From the NCBI RefSeq assembly GCF_016718685.1, contig NZ_JADKCX010000096.1, positions 1 through 18,102 on the forward strand: a DNA stretch of 18,102 nt. Direction: 5' to 3'. The position numbers were made by a program, and so were the translations under genes. Below the pieces are notes generated by a model, which searched no databases, was not told the origin of the DNA, and saw nothing but the letters and a program-made list of their open reading frames with translations. Origin of the DNA: Haliscomenobacter sp. Its GTDB lineage: Bacteria; Bacteroidota; Bacteroidia; Chitinophagales; Saprospiraceae. Numbering within the stretch: position 1 is the first letter of the stretch; the number at the start of each line of letters is the position of its first letter. Below are positions 7,099 through 15,230 of this stretch, one piece after another.

Positions 7099-8730
7099 AT
7101 GTCTGACGCATTTTTTCAACTACCCAAAGCGAAAAACGAACCGGTACTGAGTTATGCACCCGGCTCGCCAGAAAAAGCAGCGCTCAAGGCCAAAATGGCC
7201 GAAATGAAGGGTCAAACGATTGAAATTCCACAAACCATTGGTGGGAAAAAAATAATGGAAGGGCAAAAGATCGCCATTCGTCCTCCGCACGAGCATAAAC
7301 ACATTCTGGGCTACTACTACAAAGGTGGTTCGCAACACGTACAAATGGCGATTGATGCGGCAGCAGCAGCCAAACCCGCCTGGGAAGCCATGCCCTGGGA
7401 AGAACGCGCCGCCATTTTCCTCAAAGCTGCCGACTTATTGGCGGGGCCCTATCGCGCCAAGATGAATGCGGCAACGATGTTGGGGCAATCCAAAAATGCC
7501 TACCAGGCCGAGATTGATAGTGTGGCCGAGCTCTGCGATTTTTTCCGCTTCAACGCGGAATACATGATCCAGATTTACAGCGAACAACCCCAAAGTCCGG
7601 CGTTGACCTGGAACCGCATGGAATACCGCGCACTCGAAGGTTTTGTATTTGCCATTACCCCGTTCAACTTTACGTCGATAGCGGGCAATTTACCCGCCGC
7701 GCCCGCCTTGATGGGCAATACCGTGATTTGGAAACCTGCGGAAACCCAGATTTATTCCGCTGCGGTGATCATGGAGATTTTTGAAGCGGCGGGTCTGCCA
7801 GCGGGTGTAATCAACCTCTTGTTGGTGGATGGCCCGATTGCAGGGGACCTGATTTTTGGCCACCCCGATTTTGCCGGGCTGCACTTTACGGGCAGCACCA
7901 AGGTGTTCCAGGGCATGTGGACTACCATTGGAAAAAACATCGCCAAATACAAATCCTATCCACGCATTGTGGGCGAAACAGGCGGGAAAGACTTTATCCT
8001 GGCGCACCCTTCCGCCAATCCCACGGCGCTGGCGGTAGCGATGGTACGTGGCGCTTTTGAATACCAGGGCCAAAAATGTTCGGCGGCTTCGCGGGCCTAC
8101 GTACCCAGTAGCATTTGGCCAGCCGTAAAAGAAAAAGCAGTAGCACTGGTGAAAGACATGAAAATGGGTTCACCAGAGGATTTTCGCAATTTTATCAATG
8201 CGGTCATTGATGAACGGGCTTTTGATAAAATCACCAATTACATCGTGTTGGCGCGGGATGCGAAAGACGCCGAAATCATAGCGGGCGGCAAATACGACAA
8301 AACCAAAGGCTATTTTATCGAACCAACCCTGGTGGTGGTTACGGATCCCAAACACCGCTTGTTGCAAGAGGAAATCTTTGGGCCAGTGCTGACCATCTAT
8401 GTATACGAAGACGCGCAATTTGACGAAATGCCCGCCTTGGTCAATTCTACTTCACCTTATGCTTTGACTGGAGCCATTTTTGCCCAGGATCGGGGAGTGA
8501 TTCATGCCTTGTCAAATGCCTTGCGCCACGCTGCGGGCAACTTCTACATCAATGACAAACCGACTGGAGCAGTCGTAGGCCAACAACCTTTTGGCGGAGC
8601 ACGGGCTTCGGGTACCAACGACAAAGCGGGTTCGGTCTGGAATTTGTTGCGTTGGGTGTCACCGCGTGCGATGAAAGAAAATTTTGATCCGCCCGTGGAT
8701 TATACGTATCCGTTTATGGGTGAGGAATAG
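7099..8730 (+). CDS. pruA: L-glutamate gamma-semialdehyde (1-pyrroline-5-carboxylate) dehydrogenase
   Basis: This NAD-dependent aldehyde dehydrogenase oxidises glutamate gamma-semialdehyde (in equilibrium with pyrroline-5-carboxylate) to glutamate, the second step of proline breakdown. At 543 residues it has the length of stand-alone P5C dehydrogenases of the type also found in mitochondria (ALDH4), rather than of the long bifunctional PutA. Visible landmarks are FAITPFNFTSIAGNLPA with the oxyanion Asn190 (184-200), the NAD-binding FTGSTKVF (263-270), the general base Glu293 in GETGGKDF, and the nucleophile Cys327 in YQGQKCSAASRAYVP. The C-terminal PFGGARASGTNDKAG and LLRWVSPRAMKE are typical of this subfamily. 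No proline dehydrogenase gene is adjacent. ATG 7099 gives a normal N-terminus. Confidence 0.96.
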   Translation: MSDAFFQLPKAKNEPVLSYAPGSPEKAALKAKMAEMKGQTIEIPQTIGGKKIMEGQKIAIRPPHEHKHILGYYYKGGSQHVQMAIDAAAAAKPAWEAMPWEERAAIFLKAADLLAGPYRAKMNAATMLGQSKNAYQAEIDSVAELCDFFRFNAEYMIQIYSEQPQSPALTWNRMEYRALEGFVFAITPFNFTSIAGNLPAAPALMGNTVIWKPAETQIYSAAVIMEIFEAAGLPAGVINLLLVDGPIAGDLIFGHPDFAGLHFTGSTKVFQGMWTTIGKNIAKYKSYPRIVGETGGKDFILAHPSANPTALAVAMVRGAFEYQGQKCSAASRAYVPSSIWPAVKEKAVALVKDMKMGSPEDFRNFINAVIDERAFDKITNYIVLARDAKDAEIIAGGKYDKTKGYFIEPTLVVVTDPKHRLLQEEIFGPVLTIYVYEDAQFDEMPALVNSTSPYALTGAIFAQDRGVIHALSNALRHAAGNFYINDKPTGAVVGQQPFGGARASGTNDKAGSVWNLLRWVSPRAMKENFDPPVDYTYPFMGEE

Positions 8731-8847
8731 GTTGAGAATGTTGAGAAGTTGAGGAGGTTGAGGCTACCGCGAGCGACACCCACACCTTCACACCCAAACC
8801 CATTCTTGCGGTAGCCTCAACTTCTCAAGCTTCTCAACTTCTCAACC
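8730..8847. repeat. Long word-iterated inverted repeat (GTTGAGAAG) abutting the pruA stop
   Basis: The left arm (8730-8770) and right arm (8808-8847) pair over about 38 of 41 positions with a few single-base bulges, around a 37-nt centre rich in CAC. Each arm is made of four copies of a GTTGAGAA/GTTGAGGAG-like word of 8-9 nt and ends at the centre with an identical GGCTACCGC. The left arm starts at the final G of the pruA stop codon and the right arm ends 12 bp before the GNAT start. In RNA it would be a very stable hairpin between two co-directional genes, which may end transcription or protect the pruA mRNA 3' end. It has no terminal T run. Confidence 0.88.
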
Positions 8848-8859
8848 TTATTTTTAGCA

Positions 8860-9420
8860 ATGAAAGATAATCTAACCGAATTAATCCTCGAAACCCCACG
8901 CATGTGGTTGGTCGCCTGTTCCATTCCGCTGTATGAAGCGATTCTCCGGCACGACAATCAAATCGCAGAATACCTGGGGATTGAGGTAAAAGCAGGTTGG
9001 ACCGAATTTGGCGATGAACCCAGCGTGTACTCCATGGAACGGGTTCGGGTCAATCCCGCCGAAGAACCCTGGTGGCAATACCTGGCGGTGCATAAAGCCG
9101 ACAATCTGCTGATTGGCGCGGGTGGCTACAAAGGCGGCCCGAATCGTTTCGGCGTAGTGGAAATTGGCTACGAGATCATGCTCGATTACCGCAATCAGGG
9201 TTATGCAACGGAGTTTGCCCAGCACTTGATCAATTTTGCTTTTTCCAATGCAGACATCAAAGTGGTACAGGCGCATACGCTGGCAGAACCAAATGCTTCT
9301 ACCCATGTTTTAAAGAGATGCGGGATGGACTTTGTGCAAGAGATGTTCGATCCTGATGACGGAACCATCTGGCAATGGAAAGTACATCGCCCAATGAGCA
9401 TAATCCATCTTGGCGAATAA
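8860..9420 (+). CDS. GNAT family N-acetyltransferase (RimJ/RimL-like)
   Basis: This 186-residue protein is a predicted acetyl-CoA-dependent acetyltransferase. It opens with LILETPRMWL, the usual first strand of RimJ/RimL-like members, and carries the acetyl-CoA pyrophosphate loop RNQGYATE at residues 111-118 (form R/Q-x-x-G-x-A), preceded by VEIGYEIMLDY. The following AHTLAEPNASTHVLKRCGMDFV matches the conserved helix-turn near the CoA tail, where the Asn and the cysteine-glycine pair are common. The acceptor could be a protein N-terminus, an amino acid or a small molecule; the sequence does not tell. It is 26 bp upstream of the YheT-type hydrolase and probably co-transcribed with it. Confidence 0.9.
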   Translation: MKDNLTELILETPRMWLVACSIPLYEAILRHDNQIAEYLGIEVKAGWTEFGDEPSVYSMERVRVNPAEEPWWQYLAVHKADNLLIGAGGYKGGPNRFGVVEIGYEIMLDYRNQGYATEFAQHLINFAFSNADIKVVQAHTLAEPNASTHVLKRCGMDFVQEMFDPDDGTIWQWKVHRPMSIIHLGE

Positions 9421-9446
9421 ATCTGCCCTTACAATCAAAAATTGAA

Positions 9447-10421
9447 ATGCCACTCGTCCCCCATTCTTCATACCCTGGCCCTCCCCGTTACCAATGGAAT
9501 GGCCATTTTCAGACCATTTTGCCTGCTTTGACCCGCAAAATCAACGAAGTGCATTATGAGCGGGAGCGCCTGGAATTGTCCGATGGAGATTTTGTCGATC
9601 TGGATTGGCTGGATGCTAAAAGCCAAACCCTGATCATTTTATCCCATGGTTTGGAAGGCAGCACCGACCGCGTGTACATGAAGGCGGCAGCCAAATATTT
9701 TCACGAACACGGTTGGGATGTCCTGGGTTGGAATTGCCGCTCGTGCAGTGGGGAGATGAACCGTTTGCTGCGGCTCTACAACCACGGCGAAATTGGGGAT
9801 TTTGGGCAAGTGATTGAGCATGCCTTGCAGCGCAAAAACTACACCAAAATCCACCTGATTGGTTACAGCATGGGTGGTAGCATTTTACTCAAATACCTCG
9901 GAGTACAGGGGAAAAACATTCCGGAACCCATTAAAACCGGGATTGCGTTTTCTTCACCTTGCGATTTGCGGGACAGCATTCAAACCCTGGAATTGCCGGG
10001 CAATTGGTTCTATCGCCGCAAGTTTTTTAACAGCCTGCGTAAAAAAATCATCGCCAAAGCAGCGCAGTTTCCGGGACAAATCGATTTATCCAAATTTGAA
10101 CAAATCAAATCCTGGCGGGATTTTGACGAGTTTTATTCGGCGCCGATCAATGGCTACAAAAATGCCGAGGATTTTTATTGGCAGGCTTCGGCCAAGAACT
10201 TTGTAGCGGGGATTCAAATTCCGGCTTTTCTTTGTAACGCCCAAAATGATCCGATCCTCACTCCGGCCTGTTCGCCGAAAGAGTTGGCCAAAGATCATCC
10301 TTATTTTCATGTGGAAACGCCGAATAAGGGTGGGCATGTCGGTTTTGCCATCAAAAAACATCCGGGACCTTATTATTGGTTGGAACACCGGGCGATGGAG
10401 TTCATCAAGGGGCAGCATTGA
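9447..10421 (+). CDS. YheT-type alpha/beta hydrolase
   Basis: With the ATG at 9447 the protein is 324 residues long. It belongs to the YheT/ABHD1-3 group of alpha/beta hydrolases, whose members are esterases or lipases of poorly known natural substrate. The N-terminal PPRYQWNGHFQTILPAL is a hallmark of the group. The oxyanion region is ILSHGLEGSTDR (64-75), the nucleophile elbow GYSMGGS carries Ser141, the acid is Asp268 in NAQNDPIL, and the base is His297 in NKGGHVGF, so the full triad is present. An in-frame upstream extension reaches 9375 inside the GNAT gene, but ATG 9447 gives the conserved N-terminus directly. The 3' end overlaps the end of the convergent outer membrane gene by 17 bp. 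Confidence 0.92.
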   Translation: MPLVPHSSYPGPPRYQWNGHFQTILPALTRKINEVHYERERLELSDGDFVDLDWLDAKSQTLIILSHGLEGSTDRVYMKAAAKYFHEHGWDVLGWNCRSCSGEMNRLLRLYNHGEIGDFGQVIEHALQRKNYTKIHLIGYSMGGSILLKYLGVQGKNIPEPIKTGIAFSSPCDLRDSIQTLELPGNWFYRRKFFNSLRKKIIAKAAQFPGQIDLSKFEQIKSWRDFDEFYSAPINGYKNAEDFYWQASAKNFVAGIQIPAFLCNAQNDPILTPACSPKELAKDHPYFHVETPNKGGHVGFAIKKHPGPYYWLEHRAMEFIKGQH

Positions 10422-11331
10422 TACGGATCTTTGAACCCAGTTCAACGGAGTTGTACAACAAATCGCCGAAACCTTTTTGCACGCCGCCAAAAAGCTGCCA
10501 TTTGTAGCTCAAGTCGATTTGCCCATTCAAACGCAGTGCCAGAGGGCGATCGCCGTTGTTGAGGTAACCCGTGTACCCGCGGAAGACAGGCGACAAAGCC
10601 CATTTTTTCCCTTCCAGATTCAATCCTAGTCCAAAAAGCGGTGCATCGTTCTGGTTTTGGGCATTCTGATTGATTTGCCACACAAAGATTCCGCCCATTC
10701 CATTGAGGCTTAATTTCAAAGACCCATCAATCAGTTTTTTTCCAAAAGACACGTCCAGATAATACCCCGCAGCGTCGGTAAACCGCGCCATCCCCACCAT
10801 GGTGGAGGAAGGAAAACGGTAGCCAATGCGCAAGGCCAAATCCAGGGGATGTTTTTCGGCTTTTAAGATTTGGATCAAAGTGTGCAGGTAAACATCTCCA
10901 CTGGCCCAGCGACGATTGTAAAAAACGTGGAAGGTCTTGCGCTCGGTCTTGATCTCGTGCGTAAGGGTAAAGTGCTCGACGGGCACCCAGTACAGCTCAA
11001 AACTGATGACATCGGGCACCAGGTTGTAGGTGCCGGTCAAGGCAAGGTTGTGTGTAAGGTCTCCTGTGGCAAAATGGCTGTTGCCTGAAAACGCAAAGGA
11101 ACGTTCATTGGGTATCCTTCCATTGCCCAATCGGGGAATGGGCAAGGCATTAGGCCCCAGGAAGCGTGGAGCACGAATGATGTAATCACCCCAAAAACGC
11201 TGGCCATCCCAGCCTACGTTATTGGCCCACCAATAGTGATCCTGAGCGAAGCCTAAAAAAGGAAGTGTAAAAGAAAAGAAACCGGATAGCAGAAATGCTT
11301 TCCAATTGAGTTGATCAGACTTCCAGGTCAT
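10405..11331 (-). CDS. Predicted outer membrane beta-barrel protein of unknown function
   Basis: I do not recognise a named family. The 308-residue protein has a signal peptide (hydrophobic stretch about residues 11-27, probable cleavage after GFAQ at 30). The mature part shows many short amphipathic strands with alternating aromatic and polar residues, such as HNLALTGTYNLV, FELYWVPVEHFTLTHEIK, LDLALRIGYRF and WQLFGGVQKGF, consistent with an outer membrane barrel of about 10-14 strands. Its ATG shares one base with the stop of the upstream methyltransferase (TAATG), so the two are probably translated together. The last codons overlap the convergent YheT gene by 17 bp. The protein ends with KIRINAAP, without the usual terminal aromatic residue. 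Confidence 0.75.
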   Translation of the reverse strand: MTWKSDQLNWKAFLLSGFFSFTLPFLGFAQDHYWWANNVGWDGQRFWGDYIIRAPRFLGPNALPIPRLGNGRIPNERSFAFSGNSHFATGDLTHNLALTGTYNLVPDVISFELYWVPVEHFTLTHEIKTERKTFHVFYNRRWASGDVYLHTLIQILKAEKHPLDLALRIGYRFPSSTMVGMARFTDAAGYYLDVSFGKKLIDGSLKLSLNGMGGIFVWQINQNAQNQNDAPLFGLGLNLEGKKWALSPVFRGYTGYLNNGDRPLALRLNGQIDLSYKWQLFGGVQKGFGDLLYNSVELGSKIRINAAP

Positions 11332-12227
11332 TAGCCTTTTTTCAAAACATAAATAATCGAACTGGCTTTTTCAGGGCGGCTCAAACTGCTTAAAAAAGAG
11401 CGCAAACCACTCCAGGCACCCAGGGGCAATGCCAGAACTCCACGGCCCCGGTATTTTTCACTCAGGAGCGAAACATAGAATGGATCCAGGGGCATGCCTT
11501 TTTTACCGATAACTTCAAAGCCCATTTCTTTGGCCAGATTGGTCAACGTGCGCGGCGAGAAATGCCAGAGGTGGCGGGGTACATCGTAAGCGGCCCAGTG
11601 CGCGGCATATTTTTGCCCGTCTTTAGATGTATAATTGGGTACCGCAATCATCAAAACCCCATCGGCTTCCAACAACTCGTGCAAACGTCGCAGATACAAC
11701 TTAGGGTCATATACGTGCTCCAACACATGCCACATGCTGATGACGCCAAACTTGCCGGGCAGGGTGCCTGCTTCTAGTTCCGCAGGTGGCCGCACGTCCA
11801 AACCAAATTGCTGGATGCCAAAATTGCGGGCACCCTCATCAACCTCCACGCCCAGTACTTCATAGCCTTGGCCGCGCATGTGGTTCATGAAATAGCCAGT
11901 GCCGCAACCTACGTCTAGCAGGCGATGTTGGTTGCTCAGGCTTTGCACCAATTTTTGTTTGTTGCGCAGCATGTAATCCCTTGCAGCATGGTACAAGCGG
12001 TTGATCAGGCCTTTTTTGGTATCGCTGTGCGAAATGTAGTTTTCGCTCTGGTAATAGCGACCAATTTGCTCTGGAGCGGGCACATTTTGGGTAAAACGCA
12101 GACCACAACCGTGGCAATCGCACAGGTCAAAGGCTTCGCCGGAAATGGAATGATCGCGGGTAGCCAGGGCTTTTTCAATGTCGTGGCTGCCACAAAGCGG
12201 GCATTGTTGGTAATGGATTGTACTCAT
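11331..12227 (-). CDS. Class I SAM-dependent methyltransferase with N-terminal zinc ribbon
   Basis: From ATG 12227 the protein has 298 residues. It begins with a probable zinc ribbon: CPLC (Cys9, Cys12) and CHGC (Cys38, Cys41, with Cys36 nearby). The Rossmann methyltransferase domain follows, with motif I LLDVGCGTGYF (103-113), an acidic residue at the end of strand 2 (VLGVEVD, 124-130), and ISMWHVLEHVYDP. The WHVLEH motif is typical of the Methyltransf_23 type, often found with cell-surface or sugar biosynthesis genes; the acceptor here is unknown. An upstream ATG at 12248 adds MSFFILT, but the inner ATG puts the zinc ribbon at the usual place. Its TAA overlaps the next ATG (TAATG), coupling it to the outer membrane protein gene. 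Confidence 0.88.
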   Translation of the reverse strand: MSTIHYQQCPLCGSHDIEKALATRDHSISGEAFDLCDCHGCGLRFTQNVPAPEQIGRYYQSENYISHSDTKKGLINRLYHAARDYMLRNKQKLVQSLSNQHRLLDVGCGTGYFMNHMRGQGYEVLGVEVDEGARNFGIQQFGLDVRPPAELEAGTLPGKFGVISMWHVLEHVYDPKLYLRRLHELLEADGVLMIAVPNYTSKDGQKYAAHWAAYDVPRHLWHFSPRTLTNLAKEMGFEVIGKKGMPLDPFYVSLLSEKYRGRGVLALPLGAWSGLRSFLSSLSRPEKASSIIYVLKKG

Positions 12228-12354
12228 GGTTAAAATAAAAAAAGACATCAGTTCGCAATGTAACTGATGCCTGCAAGCTTAAGATCACAACAAAAAAAGT
12301 ATTCTAAATACTTGGGGTAAAGTTAAAGAGAAATTTGGGGAAAAACAAACATTT

Positions 12355-12424
12355 AGGGTTCGAGGTTCGAAGTTCGGGGTTGGGTTGAACCCTCGAACTT
12401 CAAACCTTCGAACCCCCGAACCCT
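12355..12424. repeat. Word-iterated inverted repeat (GGTTCGA) after the lipoprotein stop
   Basis: The left arm (12355-12386) and right arm (12388-12424) are imperfect inverted copies meeting at GGGTTGAACCC (12382-12392), itself a perfect 5+1+5 dyad. Each arm iterates a 7-8-nt word (GGTTCGA, AGTTCGG, GGTTGGG). On the minus strand it lies about 10 nt after the stop codon of the lipoprotein gene (12434), and on the other side about 105 bp separate it from the methyltransferase start. The rest of that 185-bp gap is AT-rich with a small dyad AGTATT-CTA-AATACT near 12298-12312. Confidence 0.82.
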
Positions 12425-12433
12425 GAAACCCTC

Positions 12434-13630
12434 TTAGATCCTGATCTGCCGCAACTGATCAACCACCACAGGCCGTAACCTGCGGGCGGCATCCAAAATC
12501 AAAAACGTATCATCGGGAAAATTACTGGGGCGATTGCCAATGCGGCTACGGGTTTCCTTACTTAGGGCGCGTTCATCCCCTCTGAACGTGGCGGCATAAT
12601 TTTCCCAAAATGCCTCGGCGCCAAGGGGACGAGAATCGATCACTGAACCGGAGTGTAAGTCGAATAGTTCCAATTGACCAGCCAAACGAGCCCCTTTTTG
12701 TTGGTACACTTCGGTGACCATGGCCCTGAGGGTTACTTTGTTGGGGTACTTGATGTCGTTGCCAGCGGTATCTTTTTTCACGTTGCCACGGGTGTCGTAC
12801 TCGTACACCCAGCCATCCTGGATTTGGTTTTGCTCCTCGTACTGGCGTTCGCGCATCGTGCCGGGGCTGACTTGTACATCGCGCAACATGAGGGTTGCTT
12901 TGACGTCGTATTCAACTCCGGATTGGCGGTTGTTGTGGAACACCCTCCAGCGGTCGTTGAGGCCGTTGAAACTGATGTCGGTCAGTTCGCGGTCAAAACC
13001 GATGGGTAAAATAACTGGGGCGCGGTTTTCGATGTCTACCAAAATGAAAGTTGTACCGAGGTTCAGGGCTTCGCGTTGCAGCGCATCGCGATCGCGGTAA
13101 GCAGTGGAATAGTATGCTTTGATGCGGCCAAGCTCGTCGTAGGCACGGCGGGCCGGGGTTTTATCTTTGCTGCGCCGGGCTTGTGCCAGCAGGTCTGTGG
13201 CGTAATTGTAGTGGTATTCTGCCGCTTTTTCGCGGGCTTCAGCCAAGAGGCCATCTACCCTCACGAAGCGGAAAGAAGCTTTGTAGCCCCGGCGGTCTAC
13301 CAGCGGAACCAATGGCTCTACCAATTGCTGACGACGCAAAATGCGTTGGTAAATGTCAAAAACCCGGGGCCAGGATTCGGCACGCAGATCGGTTTTCAGG
13401 CGTTCGGCTTCGTCCATATCACGGGTAGTAGCTTTTTCAAAAGCAAACTCCACGGTACGTACCAGTTCTTCGTTTTTACGTTCTTTGCCAGCCAGGCGGT
13501 TTACACTGCGTTCGAGGGCCTGGTCGTAGTCACCTACTTCCGCCAATTTATCGGGAGAAGCGCAAGAGATGACCATAATGGCCAATGCGGTTGTCGTAGT
13601 GATGCTGGAAATAATGTGCTTCGGTGTCAT
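12434..13630 (-). CDS. Lipoprotein of unknown function
   Basis: I do not recognise a named family with certainty. With ATG 13630 the protein has 398 residues and a lipoprotein signal peptide: MTPKHIISS, a hydrophobic stretch TALAIMV, and lipobox VISC with Cys23. A longer reading to 13684 adds MVFMAVVTLRYHKLKYTA, which would spoil the signal peptide, so the inner ATG is preferred. The residues after Cys (ASPDK) lack an acidic cluster of the surface-export type, suggesting anchoring on the periplasmic side. Residues about 27-190 are alpha-helical and charged (YDQALERSVNRLAG..., ATDLLAQARRSKD), like TPR-type repeats. The second half looks beta-rich, with LGTTFILVDIENRAPVILP and DVKATLMLRDVQV. 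It is monocistronic, between word-repeat blocks. A role in envelope maintenance is only a guess. Confidence 0.72.
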   Translation of the reverse strand: MTPKHIISSITTTTALAIMVISCASPDKLAEVGDYDQALERSVNRLAGKERKNEELVRTVEFAFEKATTRDMDEAERLKTDLRAESWPRVFDIYQRILRRQQLVEPLVPLVDRRGYKASFRFVRVDGLLAEAREKAAEYHYNYATDLLAQARRSKDKTPARRAYDELGRIKAYYSTAYRDRDALQREALNLGTTFILVDIENRAPVILPIGFDRELTDISFNGLNDRWRVFHNNRQSGVEYDVKATLMLRDVQVSPGTMRERQYEEQNQIQDGWVYEYDTRGNVKKDTAGNDIKYPNKVTLRAMVTEVYQQKGARLAGQLELFDLHSGSVIDSRPLGAEAFWENYAATFRGDERALSKETRSRIGNRPSNFPDDTFLILDAARRLRPVVVDQLRQIRI

Positions 13631-13728
13631 GGCAGTGTATTTGAGCTTGTGATACCTCAAAGTTACTACGGCCATGAACACCAATGCACTATGGAGAAGT
13701 TAAGATGTATTTGTTAAAAAGTTAAATT

Positions 13729-13760
13729 GTGGGGGGAGGTGTTAAGGTGTGTTAAGGGAG
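13729..13760. repeat. Short tandem word (CTTAACAC) downstream of pepT
   Basis: On the minus strand the motif CCTTAACAC occurs twice in a row about 30 nt after the pepT stop codon (13788), followed by CTCCCCCC. It sits between pepT and the start of the lipoprotein gene. No long inverted partner is seen. It resembles the other stop-linked word-iterated blocks but is short. Confidence 0.4.
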
Positions 13761-13787
13761 GAAGTCAACTACCCATTAAAACATTGT

Positions 13788-15029
13788 TCACTCCGCCCAA
13801 ATCATCGCCAAATGGACAATCGTCTCCACCGCTTTTTCCATATCCTGCACCGAGACCCATTCCTGTTTGGAATGAAAAGCGTGTTCTCCGGCGAAAATAT
13901 TCGGACAAGGCAACCCCATGTACGAAAGTCGGGAACCATCCGTGCCGCCGCGTACACTCGAAAGGATGGGTTCAATTCCGGCCCGGCGAATGGCTTGAAG
14001 GGCAAATTCACTCACTTGAGGATGTTGATCCAGCACTTTTTTCATGTTGCGGTACTGCTCATGAAATTGGAGCTCAAACCTTGAGTTTGGATAGTGTTGG
14101 ATTACCTCCTCTACCAGCTGGTGCAGAAAGGCTTCGTGTGCGGCAAGTCCTTCGTCCGTAAAATCGCGGATGATGAAATGGATGACCACTTTTTCGGCAA
14201 TGCCCTCCATACTCACTGGATGGATGAAGCCATCGCGGCCCGCTACGGCCTCTGGAGTGAGGCGGTCTTTAGGCAAACGCGCCAAAACATCTCCGGCAAT
14301 TTTGAGGGCGCTTTCCATTTTTCCTTTCGCAAAACCGGGGTGAGCACTTACACCGTGCAGGGTTAGTGTGGCAGCATCGGCGCTAAAGGTTTCATCTTCG
14401 AAGGCACCGAGGTTTTCTCCATCGATGGTGTAGCCAAAATCAGCACCGAGTTTTTGCAAGTCTACTTTTTCTACCCCACGCCCTACTTCTTCGTCGGGCG
14501 TGAACAGAATCCGAATCTTGCCGTGGGGAATTTCGGGGTGTTGCAACAAATATTGGGCAGCATCCATGATTTCGGCAACGCCTGCTTTGTTGTCGGCCCC
14601 CAGGAGGGTAAGGCCGCTGGCAGTGACGATGTCATTGCCCATTTGTTCCGCCAGATTGGGGTGGTCTTTGAGGCGAATCACCACGGTGGGGTCATCGGGC
14701 AGTACCAAATCCCGCCCATCGTAATTGGAGTGTATGATGGGTTTGACGTGGGTGCCACTGCTGTCGGGCGAGGTGTCCATGTGCGAGCAAAAACAAATGA
14801 CAGGCACTGGCTTGTCCACCGTAGCAGGAATGGTGGCGTATACGTAGCCATGCTCATCCAAATGGGCATCGCTTGCACCTATTGCTTGTAATTCCTGCGC
14901 CAATACACGGCCGAGGTCTTTTTGTTTTTCGGTACTGGGGAAGGTTTTGGAATGGGGATCTGATTGGGTGTCGATCTGGACGTAGCGCAAAAAGCGCTCC
15001 AGGACGCTGTGTTGAATGGGTGGCAGCAT
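13788..15029 (-). CDS. pepT: Peptidase T (tripeptide aminopeptidase)
   Basis: This zinc-dependent M20B aminopeptidase releases N-terminal residues from tripeptides in the cytoplasm. The 413 residues match the usual length of about 410. Metal and catalytic residues are visible: His83 and Asp85 in CSHMDTSPD, Asp146 in LLGADNKAG, the Glu180-Glu181 pair in FTPDEEVGRG, Asp203 in YTIDGENLG, and the C-terminal histidine in FAGEHAFHSKQEW. The specific PepT signature RGGTDGSRLSYMGLPCPN is present near the end. The N-terminus VLERFLRYVQIDTQSD is typical, and ATG 15029 is the only sensible start. The gene stands alone; both neighbours code for lipoproteins. Confidence 0.97.
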   Translation of the reverse strand: MLPPIQHSVLERFLRYVQIDTQSDPHSKTFPSTEKQKDLGRVLAQELQAIGASDAHLDEHGYVYATIPATVDKPVPVICFCSHMDTSPDSSGTHVKPIIHSNYDGRDLVLPDDPTVVIRLKDHPNLAEQMGNDIVTASGLTLLGADNKAGVAEIMDAAQYLLQHPEIPHGKIRILFTPDEEVGRGVEKVDLQKLGADFGYTIDGENLGAFEDETFSADAATLTLHGVSAHPGFAKGKMESALKIAGDVLARLPKDRLTPEAVAGRDGFIHPVSMEGIAEKVVIHFIIRDFTDEGLAAHEAFLHQLVEEVIQHYPNSRFELQFHEQYRNMKKVLDQHPQVSEFALQAIRRAGIEPILSSVRGGTDGSRLSYMGLPCPNIFAGEHAFHSKQEWVSVQDMEKAVETIVHLAMIWAE

Positions 15030-15039
15030 GTTTTTTTGA

Positions 15040-15047
15040 CAAATTTA
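15040..15047 (-). promoter_or_regulatory. Possible -7 element (TAAATTTG) of pepT
   Basis: Read on the minus strand, TAAATTTG fits TAnnTTTG and ends 10 nt before the pepT ATG, implying a very short leader. No TTTG lies at the expected spacing upstream, so support is weak. The remainder of the 201-bp gap up to the divergent gene at 15231 shows no other clear element. Confidence 0.25.
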
Positions 15048-15230
15048 GGATTTATGTTGAATTGCTTGGGGAAGCTTTAAAAATAACTGATCTTTGGATT
15101 AGCACTTAATCTTTACCAGATACTTTTTAGCTCATTTTTCCCGCCACCCGTCAAAAAACTGCATCCTGCCCTCGACTTTTGTGGTCAGAGGATACATCAT
15201 TGTTGTAACCACCAAAACCTGAAAAGAGTC

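Noticed and set aside
8730..8847. CRISPR-like array or insertion-sequence ends
   Set aside because: The repeated words have no spacers of constant size, and there is no transposase gene or target-site duplication; it is an inverted repeat of iterated words.
13076..13717. Open frame of 213 codons on the plus strand
   Set aside because: It is antisense to the lipoprotein gene at 12434-13630, without recognisable motifs.
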